DNA of 44,049 nt from Flavobacteriia bacterium. GTDB taxonomy: Bacteria > Bacteroidota > Bacteroidia > Flavobacteriales_D > Crocinitomicaceae. Each line of letters opens with the position of its first letter. The stretch's first letter is position 1. Below are positions 8,348 through 17,021 of this stretch, one piece after another. Location: NCBI GenBank assembly GCA_947458955.1, contig CANGZT010000006.1:1-44049 (forward strand). Direction: 5' to 3'. A model generated the notes under the pieces. The model saw nothing but the letters and a program-made list of their open reading frames with translations. It had not been told where the DNA came from and did no database searches. The position numbers and the translations under genes are program-made.

Positions 8348-9718
8348 TTAAATTTCTAAAATCCTTGGGGATTTACAATGACGTAAATAACTCTGAATAA
8401 TTTGTTTGGCGTCTCGATCTTCTTTTTCTAAAGCGATTTTATCTTCCCATTTTTCGAAAGGATGTTCTAAATAGTTCGCAGGAATAAATGAAAACCCTCT
8501 GTATGTTTCGTTTTGAACTAAAATGACTGCTTTTTCGGATTTTGTTCTTCCTTGTTCGATAATGATAAAGTCAGATTGATTAAATTTTAATGTATGAATC
8601 AAACTTGAAACACGGTCATTATATTCTTCTGTACTTTCTTTTTCAATACAAGCACCTTTGCATTCATTGATTTGATAGCCAAAACATTCATGTTGAGTAG
8701 GGTAGAGTTGTGTTAATTTTTGACACAGTTTGAATTGCTTTACTTTTGAAAGTAAATATTTTTTAGCTTCTGGTAGGCTTTGAAAAACGGTAATTGGTAA
8801 TTCATTGGTTTTTGATAAATTACCAATCTTTAATTGGATATATCCTTTTTCATCTGTTATAGAAAATAATCCTAAAGGGAATAAATTCTTACGTAATTTC
8901 CTGTTATAGATAGGGGTATGTGTTTTTATTAACTGAGATTCTCTTAATAATGCAACTACTTCTGAACCTGTTAATTCATATTCAATACGCGTAATTTCAG
9001 TACGCATTTTTGATCCTTTTTTTGTTTTTGTATTTGCTAAATGTTGAATTACTCGTTTGCGAATGTGTTTACTTTTACCAATATAGATAATTTGATTAAA
9101 TTCATTGTAAAAAAAATAAACGCCTGTTTTCGCAGGTATTTCTTGTATCGATTCTTGATCAAAATTTGGGTGTAATTCTTTCGACTGCTCATTTTTAGAA
9201 ATCATTCGCTGAACAATATCCAACCGAAGATTATAAAGGTGTTGAAATAACTGAACAGTTGCATACGCATCTCCTCCAGCTCGGTGTCTTCCGTCAATAT
9301 AAATTCCTAAATCTTTTGCAATATTTCCTAAAGAATATGATTTATGTCCAGGAATGATCACTCTTCCTAATTTTACAGTACATAATGTTGGACGAGCAAA
9401 AACATAACCCAAACTTTTAAATTCAGCACGAACCATAGAGTAATCAAATCCTACATTGTGTGCTACGAATACACAACCTTCTGTAAATTCTATGATTTTT
9501 TTTGCAATTTCAGGGAAGGTGGGTGCATTTTTGACCATTTGATCATTAATACCTGTAAGTCTTACTATGAAATAGGGTATAGATGTTTGTGGATTTACTA
9601 AAGTGACAAATTCATCTATAACTTGATTGTTTTCAATTTTGTACATTGCAATTTCTGTAATCTTACTGTTTTTGGGGTTTCCTCCAGTAGTTTCTATATC
9701 TGTGATTACATATCGCAT
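8348..9718 (-). CDS. DnaQ-type exonuclease fused to GIY-YIG/UvrC-like (Cho) nuclease
   Basis: A 456-residue fusion. Residues 1-165 are a DEDDh 3'-5' exonuclease as in DNA polymerase III epsilon (D7 and E9 in DIET, D92, H145 and D150 in HRAGGD). Residues 195-285 are a GIY-YIG nuclease as in UvrC/Cho (GVYFF, YIGKSKHIRKR, acidic E260 in LLRES). Residues 340-375 carry a UvrC-like CFGYQINECKGAC cysteine motif. No helix-hairpin-helix or RNase H-like incision domain follows, so it is Cho-like rather than UvrC. The frame runs upstream to 9832 and would overlap tatA. The ATG at 9718 starts directly at MRYVITDIET, the natural exonuclease N-terminus. A role in nucleotide excision repair is likely. Confidence 0.88.
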   Translation of the reverse strand: MRYVITDIETTGGNPKNSKITEIAMYKIENNQVIDEFVTLVNPQTSIPYFIVRLTGINDQMVKNAPTFPEIAKKIIEFTEGCVFVAHNVGFDYSMVRAEFKSLGYVFARPTLCTVKLGRVIIPGHKSYSLGNIAKDLGIYIDGRHRAGGDAYATVQLFQHLYNLRLDIVQRMISKNEQSKELHPNFDQESIQEIPAKTGVYFFYNEFNQIIYIGKSKHIRKRVIQHLANTKTKKGSKMRTEITRIEYELTGSEVVALLRESQLIKTHTPIYNRKLRKNLFPLGLFSITDEKGYIQLKIGNLSKTNELPITVFQSLPEAKKYLLSKVKQFKLCQKLTQLYPTQHECFGYQINECKGACIEKESTEEYNDRVSSLIHTLKFNQSDFIIIEQGRTKSEKAVILVQNETYRGFSFIPANYLEHPFEKWEDKIALEKEDRDAKQIIQSYLRHCKSPRILEI

Positions 9719-9810
9719 AGTCACAAAAGTACGGATTACCTCGTAAAATGATGAGTTAAGAACAAAATAAACTTCTTCACTAAAACCGATATTAATTCGA
9801 TTATTGATTG

Positions 9811-9818
9811 TAAATTTG
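9811..9818 (+). promoter_or_regulatory. -7 promoter box upstream of tatA
   Basis: TAAATTTG fits TAnnTTTG and lies 7 bases before the ATG at 9826 and 16 before the ATG at 9835. If it is used, the transcript would start close to the first ATG, making the second the more natural start. No -33 TTTG is seen. Confidence 0.4.
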
Positions 9819-9825
9819 TAATTAA

Positions 9826-10248
9826 ATGACAATCATGATTCTATTTTTAAGCGATGTTGCAGGTTCAGAAATTTTATTAATTCTGATTTTTGTATTGATA
9901 TTTTTTGGTTCAAAAAGTATTCCTAACCTAGCTCGTACGCTTGGAAAAGCAATGCACGAAATTAAATCTGCTTCGAATGAAATCCAACACGAAATCAAAA
10001 AGTCAGGTTTGGATATGAAGAAAGATTTAAATATGGATGGAATTTTTCAGAGTACGAGGGAAGAAATTACTACACCTATTTTATCTGAAATAAAAGAAGT
10101 AGAAAATCATATCAATACTCCTTCTGGTGTAAAAGCATATGGTTCTGATTATAATCCTGAACCGAAAGAAGAGGAAAATCCAATCGATGAAAATCTTCCT
10201 CTTGATCAGCAGGCGGTTATGGAGACTTTACCTAAAAAAGAAGGATAA
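9826..10248 (+). CDS. tatA: Twin-arginine translocase subunit TatA/TatE
   Basis: A 140-residue Tat pore component. A short periplasmic N-terminus precedes one transmembrane helix (ILLILIFVLIFF), the FGSKSIPNLARTLGKAM hinge and amphipathic helix that define TatA, and a long charged cytoplasmic tail rich in Glu. It oligomerises in the inner membrane to carry folded proteins. The tail is longer than in E. coli TatA (about 90 residues). The ATG at 9835 (MILFLSDVAG) is an equally good start. No tatB or tatC is adjacent; Bacteroidetes often encode tatA and tatC apart. The gene converges with the membrane-protein gene, two bases apart. Confidence 0.9.
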   Translation: MTIMILFLSDVAGSEILLILIFVLIFFGSKSIPNLARTLGKAMHEIKSASNEIQHEIKKSGLDMKKDLNMDGIFQSTREEITTPILSEIKEVENHINTPSGVKAYGSDYNPEPKEEENPIDENLPLDQQAVMETLPKKEG

Positions 10249-10250
10249 AA

Positions 10251-10748
10251 TTAATGTTCCTCGTGTTCTTTTTCTTTGTTCTCGTTTTGAGTTTCTTCTT
10301 TTGCGTTTGTTTTTCGAATTTCAGTATGTCTTATTTCTCCACCAGAAGTACCAACTTGTTTAGCAAAATAAGTTGCGAAAACTGAAATTACAAATAAGCT
10401 GATATACAACCAATTTATAAACTTTTTCATTTTCCATTCTGATATCAATGTAAGAACTCCAATTAAAATTATCGCCCAAACAAATCCCATGAATTGTTCT
10501 GCTATTTCCTCGTGTTTTTCGATAAAAATTTCGCTTATTCCAGGAAGATTTTCAACGATTTCTTCAGCACCTTCTCCTGTTTCGAAAGATGGAAAAGTAA
10601 ATAAAGAACTCCCAATTAATATTAAACAACCAATGCGTTTGCTTAATGCAGATTTAGCTGCTATTCCTACTCCTAAAACAATCATACCGATGATTATTCC
10701 AACGATAGGAAAATGGTTTATAACCATATGTAAATGTGCTTGATTCAT
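10251..10748 (-). CDS. Four-helix integral membrane protein, DUF2231-like
   Basis: A 165-residue membrane protein. It begins MNQAHLHMVINHFPIVG with three histidines (H5, H7, H12) just before the first helix, followed by three more predicted helices. A conserved-looking FETGEGAEEIVENLPG loop with downstream EKHEEIAEQ lies between helices two and three. The tail is charged, rich in Glu, Lys and His. The HFPI start and the acidic GEGAEE loop recall the DUF2231 family, whose members are possible heme- or metal-binding proteins; this is a weak match. The frame extends to 10826, but the ATG at 10748 was chosen because the extension overlaps a terminator. A terminator upstream separates it from yajC. 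Confidence 0.7.
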   Translation of the reverse strand: MNQAHLHMVINHFPIVGIIIGMIVLGVGIAAKSALSKRIGCLILIGSSLFTFPSFETGEGAEEIVENLPGISEIFIEKHEEIAEQFMGFVWAIILIGVLTLISEWKMKKFINWLYISLFVISVFATYFAKQVGTSGGEIRHTEIRKTNAKEETQNENKEKEHEEH

Positions 10749-10799
10749 ATGTTTAGTATTTATTAATTTTTGATATAAAGAGTATATTATTTTAATCAA

Positions 10800-10833
10800 T
10801 AAAAAATGAGTTACGATATCAATCATAACTCAT
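10800..10833 (-). terminator. Rho-independent terminator after yajC
   Basis: A 12-bp inverted repeat has arms at 10822-10833 and 10806-10817 (ATGAGTTATGAT read on the minus strand) with a 4-base loop. On the minus strand it is followed by six T (10805-10800). Its single imperfect pair is G-U on the minus strand and C-A on the plus strand, so it terminates minus-strand transcripts. It ends the leucine dehydrogenase-nusB-DUF1573-yajC run. Confidence 0.72.
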
Positions 10834-10847
10834 AATTTATAATTCAA

Positions 10848-11117
10848 TTACGCTTTCTCGCTACCTAATAGATTTTCAGCATTTTGAGAAACAGCAGACT
10901 TTTCAAAACGGATTTTAGTACCCTCTGAATTAATCAATACAGTGGTTCCTGTTACTTCTAGAATTGTTCCATGTACTCCACCAATTGTTACTACTTTATC
11001 TCCCGCTTTTAAGTTTTCACGGAAATTTTTTAATTCTTTTTGTTTTTTCTGTTGTGGGCGAATCATAAAAAAGTAGAAAACTACCATCACCAACACGAGC
11101 ATTAAAATTTGTTGCAT
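10848..11117 (-). CDS. yajC: Preprotein translocase subunit YajC
   Basis: An 89-residue protein with an N-terminal membrane helix (ILMLVLVMVVFYFFMIRPQQKKQKE). The RPQQKKQKE sequence is the YajC hallmark. A small beta-rich cytoplasmic domain follows with GDKVVTIGGVHGTI. YajC associates with SecDF in the Sec translocon. It lies 25 bases after the DUF1573 gene, the usual order in Flavobacteriia, and is followed directly by a terminator. Confidence 0.96.
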   Translation of the reverse strand: MQQILMLVLVMVVFYFFMIRPQQKKQKELKNFRENLKAGDKVVTIGGVHGTILEVTGTTVLINSEGTKIRFEKSAVSQNAENLLGSEKA

Positions 11118-11142
11118 CTTTTTTGGGTTTATATTTATTAAA

Positions 11143-11541
11143 TTATTTACGAGTTACGTTTGCCTTGATTTGCATAATTGTCAACGAAGGTTCCGTATTG
11201 GCAATCATACGAACTTCTTTTGTTAACATACCTTCTGCTGCATTGTCTGTTCTCACAGTAGCAGTAATTTGTTCTGTTTCTCCTGGTTCAATAGGTTCTT
11301 CTGGGTATTCAGCTACCGTACAAGAACAAGAACCTTTCACTTCTGATATAATTAGTGGGTAATTTCCTGTGTTTTTAACATTGAATACAGCTTCCACTTC
11401 TTCTCCCAAAAGGACCTTACCACCATTGAACACTTTGTTCACTTCTAAAGTAGTTTTTTGTCCCATTTCAAGATTGTCTTTAGAATTACAACCTAATAAA
11501 ACAATACTTGTTAAAGCAAAAAATATTTTTTTCATTTTCAT
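11143..11541 (-). CDS. DUF1573 lipoprotein
   Basis: A 132-residue lipoprotein with signal peptide and lipobox VLLGC (lipidated C18), so it is membrane-anchored in the periplasm. The mature part is a DUF1573 immunoglobulin-like fold: GEEVEAVFNVKNTG, then SEVKGSCSCTVAEYP and an IEPGETEQITATV strand. The CSC motif is characteristic. Function is unknown; the family is common in Bacteroidetes and is often found between nusB and yajC, as here. A second ATG two codons in (MKKIFF) is an equally possible start. Confidence 0.9.
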   Translation of the reverse strand: MKMKKIFFALTSIVLLGCNSKDNLEMGQKTTLEVNKVFNGGKVLLGEEVEAVFNVKNTGNYPLIISEVKGSCSCTVAEYPEEPIEPGETEQITATVRTDNAAEGMLTKEVRMIANTEPSLTIMQIKANVTRK

Positions 11542-11547
11542 TACTTT

Positions 11548-12492
11548 TTATGCTAAACCTCTACCGATTTTTACAATTTTATTGTTTTTTTCTAATTCAA
11601 AGATAGCTTTATCAAGAATACCATTTATAAAACTACTGCTTTTTGGTGTAGAATAAAATTTAGAAATTTCAATGTATTCGTTTAATGTTACTTTTTTAGG
11701 AATATTATTAAAAACTTGTAATTCGGTAATCGCCATTTTCATTAAAATGATATCCATTTTTGCAATACGATCTAATTCCCAGTTTTTTGTAAGTTCATCT
11801 ATCAAGTTTAAATTGTCGTTATCCATTGAAATACATTTACGTAATAATGTTTTTACAAAATACATTTCATCCTCTTCATCTTTGAATAACGGTAGTATAT
11901 CTGCTTCCTGATCTTCTTCGAGACTTTTTATAGTTTTCACAACCATTGAACACATCAAGTCAATATCATCCAACCAGTGAATGCTTTTTTCTTCAAAAAA
12001 GTGATATACCAAAGAAGAATTAGCAATTTCTTGTTTGAATAAAGCTATAGCAAATTCTTTATCTTCTTCAAATGAACGAGTTTCACTGTTCATGTAAGTA
12101 AAGTATAGTTCACTTTCACGGATTTGTGTCATTATTTTTTTGAACATCTCATGATATTCCACTCCAACCCAGTTTACTTTATTTTGTTCTGAAATTAGAC
12201 GAAGTTTACGTGAATCCGAAAGCAATCGAAATACTTTATTTTCTACAAATTTTGTATTGGGATCCAAGTCAGCTTGCGTAGGTCTGATTTTGTTTTTTCC
12301 TTCAACGATTTTTTGTTCTGAAATTTCTCTTAATTCATCAAAGCTCAATAAGAAATAAAGGTAAATGTCATAAATACGATCAATCGAAACTAATAGATCA
12401 GTTTCCACTCTTTTAAAACTATCTTCGTCTGATTGAAAATAAGCATATAATGCTTGTAAAACTTTGATTCTTAAGTGTCTTCTGTTTAACAT
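11548..12492 (-). CDS. nusB: Transcription antitermination factor NusB (long form)
   Basis: A 314-residue protein, more than twice the E. coli NusB length (139). This is the usual long form in Bacteroidetes: an N-terminal extension beginning MLNRRHLRIKVLQALYAYF, and a C-terminal NusB fold with WELDRIAKMDIILMKMAITE and VTLNEYIEISKFYS ending in SSSFINGILD. It binds boxA RNA with NusE (S10) and promotes antitermination in rRNA transcription. It starts 9 bases after the leucine dehydrogenase stop and lies 6 bases before the DUF1573 gene, so it is part of one transcription unit. Confidence 0.95.
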   Translation of the reverse strand: MLNRRHLRIKVLQALYAYFQSDEDSFKRVETDLLVSIDRIYDIYLYFLLSFDELREISEQKIVEGKNKIRPTQADLDPNTKFVENKVFRLLSDSRKLRLISEQNKVNWVGVEYHEMFKKIMTQIRESELYFTYMNSETRSFEEDKEFAIALFKQEIANSSLVYHFFEEKSIHWLDDIDLMCSMVVKTIKSLEEDQEADILPLFKDEEDEMYFVKTLLRKCISMDNDNLNLIDELTKNWELDRIAKMDIILMKMAITELQVFNNIPKKVTLNEYIEISKFYSTPKSSSFINGILDKAIFELEKNNKIVKIGRGLA

Positions 12493-12501
12493 TGTTTCTA
12501 A

Positions 12502-13599
12502 TTATAGGGGTAGTTTAACATTTCCAACAGATTGAATGCGTTCTTCTGCAACTTTATCTGCAATGATATGTGTTGAAATATTTTCTTCTTTTGATCGAGC
12601 TATAATATTTCCTATCGTTTGATAAATATCTTCTGTTTTTTGCATCACCCAATCGTGAGATAAACCCTTCACTTCAGAATAACAACTAATTACACCACCT
12701 GCATTCAATGCGTAATCAGGAGCGTAAATAATTCCTTTGTCTAACAAAGCTTTACCGTGAATGGTATCGATGGCTAATTGGTTGTTTGCAGCTCCAGCAA
12801 TAACACCACATTTTAAACGATTGATTGTATTATCATTTACCGTTGCACCTAGGGCACAAGGAGCATAAACGTCAACGTCTAAATCATAAATTTCGTCTAA
12901 TCCAACAATTGTTGAACCAAATTTAGATTGTATAGACTTTAAATTCTCTTGATTGATGTCTGTGATGAAAACCTGTGCTCCCTCTTCGGAAATATATTTC
13001 ACCAAGTTTTCACCCACGTGTCCAATTCCTTGAACAGCAATTTTTTTACCAGCTAAGCTATCTGTACCATATTGTGCTTTTACAGCCGCTTTCATTCCTA
13101 CATAAACACCGTAAGCCGTCACTGGAGATGGGTCACCACTTTTACCAGGTAAACCAACTACGTGATTTGTTTCCATATTTACATAGGACATATCTGATGG
13201 ATTGATACCAACGTCTTCTGCTGTAATGTATTTACCTCCAAGACTTTCAACGAATTTACCGAATCTTCTGAATAAAGCTTCCGATTTCATTGTTTTTGAA
13301 TCGCCGATAATTACTGCTTTTCCACCACCAAGATTTAATCCTGAAATTGAATTTTTATAGGTCATTCCTCGTGATAAACGAAGAACGTCATTTAATGCTT
13401 CCGTTTCGTTGTTGTACATCCACATTCTTGTCCCTCCCAAGGCTGGACCTAAAATGGTATTGTGAACGGCGATAATTGCTTTTAATCCTGTAGCATTATC
13501 ATTACAAAACAACAACTGCTCGTGGTTGTATTTTGTCATTGGAGTTATAACCGGGTTTTCAACCAGGTTCATTTCACTAATATCTCTAACTTCAAACAT
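12502..13599 (-). CDS. Leucine dehydrogenase (Glu/Leu/Phe/Val dehydrogenase family)
   Basis: A 365-residue NAD-dependent amino acid dehydrogenase that deaminates branched-chain amino acids reversibly. The substrate domain has GPALGGTRMW, the MTYKNSISGLNLGGGKAVI block with K82 and catalytic K94, and the AEDVG motif. The Rossmann domain has VQGIGHVGENL. Sequence and length fit leucine dehydrogenase rather than glutamate dehydrogenase. A TTG three bases upstream could extend it by one codon, but the ATG at 13599 is preferred. It is divergent from the ABC exporter, an arrangement often seen in Flavobacteriia. With the MCC-like carboxylase at the left end it would fit leucine catabolism, though the two are not linked. 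Confidence 0.93.
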   Translation of the reverse strand: MFEVRDISEMNLVENPVITPMTKYNHEQLLFCNDNATGLKAIIAVHNTILGPALGGTRMWMYNNETEALNDVLRLSRGMTYKNSISGLNLGGGKAVIIGDSKTMKSEALFRRFGKFVESLGGKYITAEDVGINPSDMSYVNMETNHVVGLPGKSGDPSPVTAYGVYVGMKAAVKAQYGTDSLAGKKIAVQGIGHVGENLVKYISEEGAQVFITDINQENLKSIQSKFGSTIVGLDEIYDLDVDVYAPCALGATVNDNTINRLKCGVIAGAANNQLAIDTIHGKALLDKGIIYAPDYALNAGGVISCYSEVKGLSHDWVMQKTEDIYQTIGNIIARSKEENISTHIIADKVAEERIQSVGNVKLPL

Positions 13600-13663
13600 C
13601 AACTCAAATTTGTAAGAACGTAAATTATTTTAAAGCACTAAACGAATAATGAATTCTATCAAT

Positions 13664-13671
13664 TAGTTTTG
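13664..13671 (+). promoter_or_regulatory. -7 promoter box upstream of the ABC exporter
   Basis: TAGTTTTG fits the TAnnTTTG consensus 19 bases before the ATG at 13691, a normal distance for a short flavobacterial leader. No TTTG stands at the -33 distance. The 91-base gap with the divergent leucine dehydrogenase must hold promoters for both genes. Confidence 0.45.
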
Positions 13672-13690
13672 CAAAAATAGGAATTAAACA

Positions 13691-15442
13691 ATGAAGTCAC
13701 TAAACTACCTCAATAAATATTTATATAAATACAAAGGACGCTTATTATTAGGTGTTTTGTTCATTTGTTTTTCGAACTATTTCGGCGTTGAAATGCCCAA
13801 GGTCGTTAAAAATGCAGTCAATGATTTCTTGGGAGAATTGAATCATACCAACGATTTTCAATCGATATTAATGTTGAGTCTGAAATTAGCAGGAATATAT
13901 ATGTTGTTTTCTCTGCTAAAAGGATTTTTCTTGTTTTTGACTCGTCAAACCATCATTATCATGTCTCGATTAATCGAGTATGATTTGAAAAACGAAATCT
14001 ATGACCAGTACCAAAAATTAGATTATACCTTTTATAAAAAGAATAATACAGGCGATTTAATGAATCGAATTTCTGAAGATGTTGGCCAAGTTAGACAATA
14101 TTTAGGTCCAGGTTTAATGTACACAATAAATCTTGCGATACTTTCAATTATGGCTATTTACACGATGATGAAAATAAATGTCGGTCTGACTTTAATTGCT
14201 TTGGCTCCTCTACCAATTATGTCTATATTGATTTACAAAGTTTCAAGTAAAATGAATGCATTGAGTAAGTTCGTACAACAGGAACAATCGATGCTTTCTA
14301 CAATTGTGCAAGAAACGTTTTCTGGTATTCGTGTGATAAAGGCCTATTTACGAGAGTTAGAAATGCAATCTCGATTTGAGGAGTCGTCCAATGCGTTTAA
14401 AGATAAAACGATGAAACAAGTCAAGATAAACGCCTTATTTATGCCCACGATAGTCTTTTTGATTGGATTGAGTACGTTATTGGCGATTTATTATGGTGGA
14501 TTGTTAACCTATGAGAAAATCATTACCCCAGGTGATATTGTTGCATTTATCTTTTACATTAATATGTTAACCTGGCCTTTTGCAAGTGTAGGGTGGGTAA
14601 CTTCTATTATTCAGCGTGCTTCTGCTTCCCAAGAACGTATCAATGAATTTTTGAAAATCACACCCGAAATTCAAAATGTATCCACGGAAAAATTAGAAGA
14701 TATTGAGCAAATTGAATTTAAAAACGTTTCATATCAATATGCAGAAAATCTTCCTATGGTGTTGAAAAACATTTCGTTTAAAGTGAAAAAAGGAGAGAAA
14801 ATTGGATTTATTGGACGAACGGGTAGTGGTAAATCTACGTTATTACATTTGGTGATGCGTCAAATTGACCCAACAATCGGAGAAGTGGTCTTAAATGGGA
14901 AATCTTTAAAAACCTCTAATTTAGAACTTTACAGACAGATGTCAGGAGTAGTTCCGCAAGAGGTGTTTTTATTTTCAGATACGATTAAAAATAACATATC
15001 TTTTGGTAAAATTGACGGGGAGGTAACTGAAAAAGAATTAATTGAGGTTACAACAAAAGCGCACGTACTCCATAATATTGAAGCTTTTCCGAATAAATTT
15101 GAAACCTTGTTAGGGGAAAGAGGGGTAAATTTGAGTGGAGGTCAAAAACAACGTATTAGTATCGCTCGCGCTTTAATTCGTAAACCAAAATTATTGGTGT
15201 TAGATGACTGTTTATCTGCTGTGGATACTGAAACGGAAGATGTTATTTTGCATGGAATTGCCGAATCTACCGAGGATCAAATCACCGTAATTGTCAGCCA
15301 TCGAATTTCTTCTTTGCGTTTTGTAGATCGCATTTATGTTATCGAAGATGGAGAAATCAAAGAACAAGGTTCACAAGCTGAATTACTTGCCCTCAGAGGA
15401 ATTTATGCAGATATGTATGAAAAACAATTATTAGAAGAATAA
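13691..15442 (+). CDS. ABC transporter, fused permease and ATPase (MsbA/BmrA-like exporter)
   Basis: A 583-residue half-transporter. Residues 1 to about 325 hold six transmembrane helices of the type I exporter fold, with the typical DYTFYKKNNTGDLMNRISED coupling region. Residues 340-583 form the nucleotide-binding domain with Walker A GRTGSGKST (K381), signature LSGGQKQR (from residue 481), Walker B LLVLDD, a D-loop CLSAVD and the H-loop VSHR. It acts as a homodimer or heterodimer to export lipids, drugs or peptides; the substrate is not predictable. The catalytic acidic residue after Walker B is Asp rather than the usual Glu (LVLDDCLSAVD), which may lower activity unless paired with another half. 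Confidence 0.93.
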   Translation: MKSLNYLNKYLYKYKGRLLLGVLFICFSNYFGVEMPKVVKNAVNDFLGELNHTNDFQSILMLSLKLAGIYMLFSLLKGFFLFLTRQTIIIMSRLIEYDLKNEIYDQYQKLDYTFYKKNNTGDLMNRISEDVGQVRQYLGPGLMYTINLAILSIMAIYTMMKINVGLTLIALAPLPIMSILIYKVSSKMNALSKFVQQEQSMLSTIVQETFSGIRVIKAYLRELEMQSRFEESSNAFKDKTMKQVKINALFMPTIVFLIGLSTLLAIYYGGLLTYEKIITPGDIVAFIFYINMLTWPFASVGWVTSIIQRASASQERINEFLKITPEIQNVSTEKLEDIEQIEFKNVSYQYAENLPMVLKNISFKVKKGEKIGFIGRTGSGKSTLLHLVMRQIDPTIGEVVLNGKSLKTSNLELYRQMSGVVPQEVFLFSDTIKNNISFGKIDGEVTEKELIEVTTKAHVLHNIEAFPNKFETLLGERGVNLSGGQKQRISIARALIRKPKLLVLDDCLSAVDTETEDVILHGIAESTEDQITVIVSHRISSLRFVDRIYVIEDGEIKEQGSQAELLALRGIYADMYEKQLLEE

Positions 15443-15515
15443 TTTAACTATATGATTTCTTAGATTGTAAAAGTTTAACTTAATATGAGGTACTACATCA
15501 ATCTATAAAACTTCT

Positions 15516-15523
15516 TATCTTTA
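15516..15523 (+). promoter_or_regulatory. Possible -7 box upstream of proS
   Basis: TATCTTTA differs from TAnnTTTG only in the last base and lies 21 bases before the proS ATG. It is the best candidate in the 102-base gap after the ABC exporter; no hairpin is seen there. Confidence 0.3.
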
Positions 15524-15544
15524 CAATTCTCAAAATTTAAATGT

Positions 15545-17020
15545 ATGTCAAATAAACTGACTTCTCGCACTGAAGATTACTCAAAATGGTATAATGAATT
15601 GGTAGGTCGTGCTGATTTAGCAGAACATTCAGATGTTCGTGGATGTATGATAATCAAACCTTATGGCTTTGCTATATGGGAAAACATGAAAGATGTTTTA
15701 GATCTTAAATTTAAGGAAACAGGACATTCAAACGCTTATTTTCCTTTATTTATACCTAAGTCCTTTTTGAGTAAGGAAGCGAATCATGTGGATGGTTTTG
15801 CAAAAGAGTGTGCAGTAGTTACGCATTATAGACTTAAAAATGGTGAGAATGGCGAAGGAGTAATCGTTGATCCAGATGCTAAATTGGAGGAAGAATTAAT
15901 TGTAAGACCTACTTCAGAAACGATCATTTGGAATTCATACAAAAATTGGATTCAATCATACAGAGATTTACCAATTCTTATAAACCAATGGGCAAATGTT
16001 GTTCGTTGGGAAATGAGAACACGTTTGTTTTTAAGAACAACAGAGTTTTTATGGCAAGAAGGACATACAGCACACGCTACTAAAGCAGAAGCAATTGAAG
16101 AGGCAGAGAAAATGTTAGATGTATATACTGATTTTGTGGAAAATTACATGGCAATGCCTGTGATTCGCGGTTATAAATCAGAAAGTGAGCGTTTTGCTGG
16201 TGCTGATGAAACCTACTGCATTGAAGCAATGATGCAAGATGGAAAAGCATTACAAGCTGGAACTTCTCATTTTTTAGGTCAAAACTTTGCAAAAGCATTT
16301 GATGTTAAATACGCAGACAAAGAAGGTAAATTAGAACATGTTTGGGCTACATCTTGGGGAGTTTCAACGCGTTTGATGGGTGCTTTAATTATGACGCATT
16401 CTGATGATGAAGGTTTGGTATTACCTCCAAAAATAGCTCCTTTACATGTGGTTATTGTACCTATTTATAAAACAGATGAAGAAAGAAAAGCTATTGGAGA
16501 AAAGGCAGATGAGCTAATAAAGCAATTTAAATCGTTAGGAATAAGAGTTAAATTTGATGATGATGATAATCGTAGACCGGGTTGGAAATTTGCAGAATAT
16601 GAGATGAAGGGTGTTCCGGTTCGTATCGCTATAGGTCCTCGCGATTTAGCAGCAGGAAATGTAGAGTTAGCTCGAAGAGATACCAAGGAAAAAACAGTTG
16701 TTTCAGCAGAAGGTTTAGATGTTTATGTTAAGCAATTATTAGATGATATTCAATCGAGTTTGTTAAATAAAGCAAAAGCATTTCGTAAAGCAAACATACA
16801 TACGGTTGATACTTATGAAGATTTCAAAAAACAATTAGAAGAAAAAGGTGGTTTTTTCTTGGTTCACTGGGATGGAACGAAAGAAACAGAAGAAAAAATC
16901 AAACAGGAAACACAAGCAACAATTCGTTGTATTCCTCTTGATGCACCAATTGAAGAAGGGGTTTGTATGGTTACCGGAAAACCTTCAACAAAAAGAGTAA
17001 TTATTGCTAAAGCATATTAA
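15545..17020 (+). CDS. proS: Prolyl-tRNA synthetase, short (archaeal/eukaryotic-like) form
   Basis: A 491-residue class II synthetase that charges tRNA-Pro. Motif 2 is seen around [27 protein letters not shown], split here as RWEMRTR and [10 protein letters not shown]. Motif 3 is [12 protein letters not shown]. The anticodon-binding domain begins near LHVVIVPIY, and the C-terminus ends in a conserved Tyr (IIAKAY). The absence of the INS editing insertion and the ending Tyr identify the archaeal/eukaryotic-like ProS found in Bacteroidetes. The next gene starts one base after its stop, so they are co-transcribed. An ATG four bases upstream is out of frame and quickly closed. Confidence 0.96.
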   Translation: MSNKLTSRTEDYSKWYNELVGRADLAEHSDVRGCMIIKPYGFAIWENMKDVLDLKFKETGHSNAYFPLFIPKSFLSKEANHVDGFAKECAVVTHYRLKNGENGEGVIVDPDAKLEEELIVRPTSETIIWNSYKNWIQSYRDLPILINQWANVVRWEMRTRLFLRTTEFLWQEGHTAHATKAEAIEEAEKMLDVYTDFVENYMAMPVIRGYKSESERFAGADETYCIEAMMQDGKALQAGTSHFLGQNFAKAFDVKYADKEGKLEHVWATSWGVSTRLMGALIMTHSDDEGLVLPPKIAPLHVVIVPIYKTDEERKAIGEKADELIKQFKSLGIRVKFDDDDNRRPGWKFAEYEMKGVPVRIAIGPRDLAAGNVELARRDTKEKTVVSAEGLDVYVKQLLDDIQSSLLNKAKAFRKANIHTVDTYEDFKKQLEEKGGFFLVHWDGTKETEEKIKQETQATIRCIPLDAPIEEGVCMVTGKPSTKRVIIAKAY

Positions 17021-17021
17021 T

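Noticed and set aside
10800-10833. Inverted repeat considered as an operator site
   Set aside because: It is followed by six T on the minus strand just after yajC, and its single wobble pair favours the minus strand, so a terminator is the simpler reading.
13600-13602. TTG start one codon before the leucine dehydrogenase ATG
   Set aside because: The adjacent ATG is a better start and the family needs no extra residue.
15443-15544. Searched the gap before proS for a T-box or other leader
   Set aside because: No hairpin or T-box motif is seen; T-box leaders are not expected in Bacteroidetes.
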